Positions 38,796 to 43,283 of a stretch of DNA of 43,283 nucleotides are shown in pieces. Both the position numbers and the translations under genes were made by a program. The notes beneath the pieces were generated by a model. It was not told the origin of the DNA. It searched no databases and saw nothing but the letters and a program-made list of their open reading frames with translations. Within the stretch, counting starts at the first letter, position 1; the number at the start of each line of letters is the position of its first letter. The DNA comes from Gemmatimonadota bacterium (lineage in GTDB: Bacteria; Gemmatimonadota; Gemmatimonadetes; Gemmatimonadales; Gemmatimonadaceae). The stretch covers positions 1-43,283 of the forward strand of contig VHBP01000019.1 of NCBI GenBank assembly GCA_016871915.1. The letters run 5' to 3'.

Positions 38796-39875
38796 TCAGG
38801 GCAGGCCGAGGGTGCGAAGCACCTCCGCCCAGTCGAACGCGGCGAGCCCCTTGTCGTCATGGATCGCGTACAGGGTGCCACGTGGACGCCCAACGACCGG
38901 GGTCGGATCGAACCAGATCCCGTCGGTGTTCTGCGTGGTGCGGCCCGCGAAGGTGCCCACATGCGCCAGCGTCATGCGGTCGAAGAGATGGAACCGGTTC
39001 GCCCGAGGATCCTGATCGGTCGCGATCCAGTATCCCGAGCCGTCGCTCCGCGCATCGAGGGCGATTCCCTCCGCCTGATGCCGGAAGGTCCCCGCCCCGA
39101 CCGAGCGGTCCCGGAAGGTCCCATCCAAATCGTAGAGCCGGAGCGCCTGACCGACCGTCCGGTCCTCATCGGCGATGAGGAGATGGCCGGTGACCGTGTC
39201 GCCCCAGAGGCTCTCGACGATATGGAGCACCCCCTCCCCGCTCGTGTCCCCGAAGGCACGCGCCGAGTCGACGTGAAGGCCCCCTGCGCTGATGCCGAGC
39301 CAGAACCGATGGACCCGGCGGCCGAGCGCCTCCGGGGTCCCCTGCACCGTACGCTCATCGGCGTCGGCCGGATCGTCCGTGTCAGCGTAGGTGTCGGTGA
39401 CGTAGACCGAGTACCGACCGCTGCCCTGCGGCCGCACCCAGAGCCCGTATGGCTCCTTCAGGGCCTCCTCTCCGAACGATCCGATAGAACGGAACGACGG
39501 CAGCGCCAGGACCTGCACGCGCCGGTGGTCCCGCTCCACGACAAAGAGCAGCGAATCGACGGCGGCGATCCCGTTCGGCCGGCTGAAGCGAACGGTGGAG
39601 TCGGCCACCCCACCCACGCCACGCAGGTACGTCCCCGACGCGGCGTCGAGCACCACCAAGCGATCGGTCACCTTGGCGGTGACGATCGCCCACGCCTCCC
39701 CGTCCGGCCCCCGCCAGATCGTCGGCGAATCGATGTTGTCCTCGGCGAACCCCTCAGTGACCCAACGCTCGACGACCACCGCCGCTCGATCGGAGCGACA
39801 CGTGGCCGTCGAGAGCACGAGGGTGCCGAGGGTGGTCGCGGCGCGCAGCGACCGGAGCACCACCCTCGTGTCCAT
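38796..39875 (-). CDS. Beta-propeller phytase-like secreted protein
   Basis: Probable secreted or membrane-anchored six-bladed beta-propeller resembling the 3-phytase (BPP, alkaline phytase) family. A hydrophobic N-terminal segment ends in STATC (Cys26), a signal peptide that is not a canonical lipobox. Phytase-like elements in order: NIDSPTIWRGPDG, AKVTDRLVVLDAASG, FSRPNGIAAVDSLLFVVERD, LKEPYGLWV, GHLLIADEDR, HQAEGIALDARSDGSGYW and TQNTDGIWFD. These acidic turn motifs match the calcium/phosphate-binding pattern of BPP enzymes only partly, so activity is unproven. The ATG at 39875 has GTGAGG 7 nt upstream; a GTG at 39887 would overlap the receptor stop. It follows the TonB receptor by 8 nt. 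Confidence 0.72.
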   Translation of the reverse strand: MDTRVVLRSLRAATTLGTLVLSTATCRSDRAAVVVERWVTEGFAEDNIDSPTIWRGPDGEAWAIVTAKVTDRLVVLDAASGTYLRGVGGVADSTVRFSRPNGIAAVDSLLFVVERDHRRVQVLALPSFRSIGSFGEEALKEPYGLWVRPQGSGRYSVYVTDTYADTDDPADADERTVQGTPEALGRRVHRFWLGISAGGLHVDSARAFGDTSGEGVLHIVESLWGDTVTGHLLIADEDRTVGQALRLYDLDGTFRDRSVGAGTFRHQAEGIALDARSDGSGYWIATDQDPRANRFHLFDRMTLAHVGTFAGRTTQNTDGIWFDPTPVVGRPRGTLYAIHDDKGLAAFDWAEVLRTLGLP

Positions 39876-39883
39876 CGGTATCC

Positions 39884-42667
39884 TCACATGTCGAACTTGA
39901 AGCCCGTCTGCAGACGGAAGCCGTAGTACTCGTCCTGCATGATGCGGGACGGCGCGCCTTGATAAAAGCGGAGGGGCCGGTTGGTCAAATTGTTCGCCTC
40001 AAAGAAGAAGCGCGCCTTCGGGGTCAGCGTGAAGGTGCCGTTCATGTCGACGTCGGTGCGCGGCGCGGACCATCGGTCGAAGAACGCCTCCTCGTTGTAC
40101 CCACCTTCCACCGCATCGAGCGAGTTGGACTGATAGTTCACCGCCAGACGCACCGAGGTCTTCTTGGTGTCGTACGAGAGGGAGAGGTTGCCGCTGTGCT
40201 TCGCCGTGCCCAGGAGCGGCAGCGTCTCATCCTCGCGGCTCGCGATCCCGAGACCGGTCACGCGAGACTCGTTGAACGTGTAGTTGAGATAGAGCCCAAG
40301 GTTCCGCAACGCCCCGGGGAGGAAGCCCAGCTGCCGCTGGGCGGCCACCTCGAAACCTGTGAGGGTCGCCGACGGGCCGTTCTGCGGCGCGCTGATCCGC
40401 TGGAAGGTCTGCCCGGTGAGTGCGTCCACCGCATTGGATCGGGTGAAGCGATAGATGAAATCGGAGATCTGCTTGTGGAAGACCCCAACCGAGAGGAGCC
40501 CGACCGACTCGTAGTACCGCTCCAGCGAGAGGTCCAGATTGGTCGCACGGGTCGCCTTGAGGTCAGGATTGCCCGTGGACAGGGTGCTGTCGTCTACGCT
40601 GACGGTGCGATACGGGACGAGGTCGAAGTAGTTAGGCCGCGCGAGCGACGTCGTCGCGGCGAACCGGGCGACCGTCTGCCGATCGATGTCCCACCGGAGG
40701 TTCAGACTCGGCAGGAGGTTGCCGTAGCGGCTCGAGGCCGCCGGGGTGCGTGCGACCTGATCGGTCTTGATGTTGTACTCGTACCCCTGATAGTCCACCC
40801 GCGTCCCCTCATAGCGCACCCCGGCGATCAGCTGCACGGTCGGACCGAAGCGACGCTCGACCTGCGCGTACCCAGCCGAGATCGCCTCGGTGGCGTCGAA
40901 GTTGCCGGCAGCGAACTCCTCGGGGCGATCATCGCGCCGGAAGACCGCGGTGTCGAACATCGCGAGTCGCCCGAGGTACGTCGGCGTGGAGAAGGTGCCG
41001 TACTCGTAGGGACCGCTGTAGTTGGTGCTCGTGGTGAAATCCCCGCTCCCACGGAGCGCGAGGTTCGCGAAGTCCGCCGTGATGCGCGGCGTGAGACGAT
41101 CGAACCGGTTGTTCCGGAGCTTCTCCTTGCCGCGGTACCGCACGCCGAACTTGATCCGCGTCTCATCGGCCCCGGTCCCGAGCGGGATCGTGAGATCAAG
41201 GCGCCCGTTCCGGTCCTCGTCCTTCGTGTAGCTGTCGAGCTGCTCCATGCGCCTGAAGGTGAAGGCGGACGGGGCGACGAGGGTCGGGTTGACCGGCGCG
41301 TACGTCGGGGTCCCCTCGGTGCCACGATAACCCGGGGTCACCGCGACGCCGGTCCGCCGCCACTCGATGTAGCGCTCGTCGGGACGGGTCTCGGAGGCCC
41401 GGGCGATGCTCCCCGACCAGGTGAGACCGATGCGCCCGAAGAGATGCTCACCGGAGAGCTGGTGGCTCTGCGTGCGCTGATCCTCGAGGCGCGCCCCGCG
41501 GCTCCGCGCATCATCGATACCGCCCTTGGTCTGCCGGCGGATCTCCGCTGTCTGCTGCCCCAACGCGTTCGGCACAGAGAGGACGAAGCGGGTCCGATAC
41601 CGGTTCTCCCAGTCGTCACGGGAGTTATAGAGCGAGCGGAGCATGATCGAGCTCGTCTCGGAGAACCGCCAATCGAAAGAGCCGGAGACGGAGCGGCGCA
41701 CGCGCTGGATGTCGTAACGGCGGGTGTCGAACTGCTGCATGTACGCCTCGCCCGACGCCGTCTTGTTCCAGATGCCCTCGGAGTTGTCCGAGCCGTAGTC
41801 CTGATCGTTGTAGGAGGCGCTGAGGATCACACCGAGCTTACTGTCGAGGAAACGCCGGCCCGCGATGACATTCCCGACATAGACCGGCTTCTGCCGGATC
41901 ACGTTCTGCCCCGTGCCGATCGACGTCGAGAAGCGCGGCTGCGCGGGCGCAGCCCGCGTCACCAGATTCACCGACCCACCGATCGCATCGGCGTCCATCT
42001 CCGGGGTGAGGCTCTTGTTCACCTCGATCGCCTGCACCATGTCGGCGGGCACGAGGTCGAGCTGCACGTTCCGCACCTCAGCCTCCGCCGAGGGGACGCG
42101 CTCACCGTTCACCATCACCGCGTTGAACCGGGGCTCCGTCCCGCGGATGGACCCGAAGCGGGCCTCTCCTTGGTCGAGGCCGATCGTGATCCCAGGGATA
42201 CGCTTGAGCGCATCACCGATGTTGGCGTCGGGGAAGCGCCCGATCTGGTCTGCCGCCACCACGTTGGTGAGGTTGCCGGCGAACTGCTGCTGGCTGAGCG
42301 CGGCCGCTTGGCCCGTTCGCGGCATCGTCACCACCACGGCACCCAGCACGATCTCAGCGGCCTTGAGTCGGATGTCAGCGGTCACCGTCTGGCCAGCCAC
42401 GACGGTCACCGAGCGGGTGACCGGCGCGTAGCCGAGGTAGCGCGTCGTCAGCACCTGCGCCCCCGCGGGCACACCAGTGAGCACGTAGCGCCCCGTCCGG
42501 TCGCTCAGGACCTCGCGCTGCAAGGTGGGGATCCGCACCGAGACGCCGGTGAAGGCGAGGCCAGTCCCGTCGTTCACGATGGTGCCGACGATGATGCCCT
42601 GCGCGGTGAGCGCGGACGCGGAGAGGAAAGAGGCTACGAGGGCGACGAACAGGCGCGAACGCGTCAT
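39884..42667 (-). CDS. TonB-dependent receptor with carboxypeptidase-regulatory-like domain
   Basis: Outer-membrane, energy-coupled importer. A signal peptide (1-23, ending ALTAQ) is followed by a CarboxypepD_reg-like beta-sandwich (about 25-105), a plug with RFPDANIGDALKRIPGITI (144-162) and SIRGTEPRFNAVMVNGERVP (173-192), and a beta-barrel to residue 927 rich in aromatic turns, ending LQTGFKFDM. The plug resembles the Xanthomonas/Caulobacter TonB receptor group, many of which take up carbohydrates or other large ligands. I used the ATG at 42667; no Shine-Dalgarno is seen. The phytase-like gene follows directly, suggesting a shared substrate. Confidence 0.93.
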   Translation of the reverse strand: MTRSRLFVALVASFLSASALTAQGIIVGTIVNDGTGLAFTGVSVRIPTLQREVLSDRTGRYVLTGVPAGAQVLTTRYLGYAPVTRSVTVVAGQTVTADIRLKAAEIVLGAVVVTMPRTGQAAALSQQQFAGNLTNVVAADQIGRFPDANIGDALKRIPGITIGLDQGEARFGSIRGTEPRFNAVMVNGERVPSAEAEVRNVQLDLVPADMVQAIEVNKSLTPEMDADAIGGSVNLVTRAAPAQPRFSTSIGTGQNVIRQKPVYVGNVIAGRRFLDSKLGVILSASYNDQDYGSDNSEGIWNKTASGEAYMQQFDTRRYDIQRVRRSVSGSFDWRFSETSSIMLRSLYNSRDDWENRYRTRFVLSVPNALGQQTAEIRRQTKGGIDDARSRGARLEDQRTQSHQLSGEHLFGRIGLTWSGSIARASETRPDERYIEWRRTGVAVTPGYRGTEGTPTYAPVNPTLVAPSAFTFRRMEQLDSYTKDEDRNGRLDLTIPLGTGADETRIKFGVRYRGKEKLRNNRFDRLTPRITADFANLALRGSGDFTTSTNYSGPYEYGTFSTPTYLGRLAMFDTAVFRRDDRPEEFAAGNFDATEAISAGYAQVERRFGPTVQLIAGVRYEGTRVDYQGYEYNIKTDQVARTPAASSRYGNLLPSLNLRWDIDRQTVARFAATTSLARPNYFDLVPYRTVSVDDSTLSTGNPDLKATRATNLDLSLERYYESVGLLSVGVFHKQISDFIYRFTRSNAVDALTGQTFQRISAPQNGPSATLTGFEVAAQRQLGFLPGALRNLGLYLNYTFNESRVTGLGIASREDETLPLLGTAKHSGNLSLSYDTKKTSVRLAVNYQSNSLDAVEGGYNEEAFFDRWSAPRTDVDMNGTFTLTPKARFFFEANNLTNRPLRFYQGAPSRIMQDEYYGFRLQTGFKFDM

Positions 42668-42689
42668 GGTCGATGGCAGGATGAGAGAA

Positions 42690-42719
42690 GGGCGCGCACC
42701 CGTGTCCGGATGCACGCCC
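42690..42719 (-). promoter_or_regulatory. Strong hairpin in the leader of the TonB receptor gene
   Basis: On the minus strand GGGCGTGCATCCG and CGGGTGCGCGCCC pair over 13 bp around GACA, followed by TTCTCTC. Two pairs are G-U on the minus-strand RNA and would be A-C mismatches on the opposite strand, so the structure belongs to RNA transcribed toward the receptor. It ends 22 nt before the ATG, too close for a promoter in between. It may be a weak terminator of sdhB, an attenuator, or an mRNA-leader structure. Confidence 0.6.
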
Positions 42720-42748
42720 TGAGGATCCCCCGCCACCGTCACCGCTCG

Positions 42749-42770
42749 ACGACCATTGTGTCACGGTCGT
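42749..42770. repeat. Inverted repeat between sdhB and the TonB receptor gene
   Basis: ACGACC and GGTCGT flank a 10-nt centre (ATTGTGTCAC read on the plus strand), 14 nt past the sdhB stop. No T run follows, so it is not a terminator; it might be a regulator site for the downstream receptor. Arms are short, so chance occurrence in GC-rich DNA is possible. No other feature is seen in 42720-42783. Confidence 0.3.
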
Positions 42771-42783
42771 GTAACGGAGCGCA

Positions 42784-43283
42784 TCACGCCGCCCCGGACC
42801 ACTCCTTGGCCTGGACCGCCGTCGCGCTCGCGCGCACGAAATCGCGGTTCATCTGCATGATGGCATCGATCGAGATCCCCTTCGGACAGGCCTCTTGGCA
42901 CTCGCCGTGGAGGGTGCATCCACCGAACCCTTCCTCGTCCATCTGGGCGACCATCGCCAGCGCGCGGCGATCCCGCTCCGGCTGCCCCTGCGGGAGCGAC
43001 CCCAAGTGCGTGATCTTGGCCGAGGTGAAGAGCGAGGCCGAGGCGTTCGGGCAGGCCGCGACGCAGGCGCCGCACCCAATGCAGGCGGCGTTGTCCATCG
43101 CGAGATCGGCGTCGGCCTTCGGGATCGGAAGGGCGTTCGCGTCCTGCGGCGTCCCCGTCGGCGCGGAGATGTAGCCACCTGCCTGGATGATCCGGTCGAA
43201 GGCCCCACGGTCCACCACGAGATCCTTGATGACCGGGAAGGCCTTGGCGCGCCAGGGCTCGATCCAGATGTCATCCCCGTCCT
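42784..43283 (-). CDS. sdhB: Succinate dehydrogenase/fumarate reductase iron-sulfur subunit, 3' part
   Basis: C-terminal 165 residues of SdhB/FrdB; the 5' part with the [2Fe-2S] domain lies beyond the right edge. The frame is open to the edge, where it reads [20 protein letters not shown] before [17 protein letters not shown]. Cluster motifs are [12 protein letters not shown] ([4Fe-4S], followed by later Cys) and [16 protein letters not shown] ([3Fe-4S] with the shared Cys-Pro). The HGEC form resembles the Bacteroidetes/Chlorobi-type menaquinone-linked enzyme, in keeping with the mqn genes here. Direction of the reaction cannot be told. Confidence 0.88.
   Translation of the reverse strand, partial: DGDDIWIEPWRAKAFPVIKDLVVDRGAFDRIIQAGGYISAPTGTPQDANALPIPKADADLAMDNAACIGCGACVAACPNASASLFTSAKITHLGSLPQGQPERDRRALAMVAQMDEEGFGGCTLHGECQEACPKGISIDAIMQMNRDFVRASATAVQAKEWSGAA

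Overview
The window is a compact, GC-rich, almost entirely minus-strand stretch of bacterial chromosome carrying core metabolism. dcd is the only supported plus-strand gene. The organism is Gram-negative: it has Kdo synthesis (KdsA/B/C/D), Lpt lipopolysaccharide-export parts and a TonB-dependent outer-membrane receptor. It makes menaquinone by the futalosine route (MqnA, MqnC, MqnE) and has a full 14-subunit complex I and a succinate dehydrogenase/fumarate reductase iron-sulfur subunit. Together these suggest a respiring bacterium outside the Proteobacteria; Gemmatimonadota or a neighbour in the FCB group is my inference and is not proven by the sequence. There are no tRNA or rRNA genes, insertion sequences, CRISPR arrays or other mobile elements, and no gene-free gap longer than about 200 bp.

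Layout, in the direction of transcription (right to left). (1) 43283-42784: 3' part of an sdhB/frdB gene. (2) 42667-38796: a TonB-dependent receptor followed 8 bp later by a beta-propeller, phytase-like protein. A strong hairpin sits just ahead of the receptor. (3) dcd on the plus strand, convergent with the phytase-like gene and divergent from nuoA across 193 bp that contain a perfect 18-bp operator-like palindrome. (4) 38043-18180: nuoABCDEFGHIJKLMN, then a phosphomannomutase/phosphoglucomutase, a shortened UPF0182 membrane protein, sucC, sucD and ndk. Junctions are tight all the way, and a classic UUCG terminator follows ndk, so this is probably one transcription unit of about 20 kb coupling NADH oxidation, substrate-level phosphorylation and NTP exchange. 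(5) 18102-13713: DUF177 (YceD), rpmF, plsX, fabH, fabD, fabG. (6) 13602-6925: acpP behind its own AT-rich -10 and a 5' hairpin, then fabF, mqnE, mqnA, mqnC, ispF, dedA and xerD. This mixes fatty-acid, menaquinone and isoprenoid synthesis. (7) 6823-1: kdsB, pyrG, kdsA, kdsC, kdsD, lptC, an lptA/OstA-like gene and the start of an unidentified gene, nearly all joined by 4-nt overlaps behind a promoter whose spacer holds a perfect 14-bp palindrome.

No wholly new multi-gene system is evident; most genes are textbook families. The best leads are: a CX5CX2C radical-SAM motif in MqnE where CX3CX2C is expected; a histidine-rich insertion in NuoL; the half-length UPF0182 protein embedded between manB and sucC; the TonB receptor/phytase-like pair with its leader hairpin; and several candidate operator and leader structures at transcription-unit heads.
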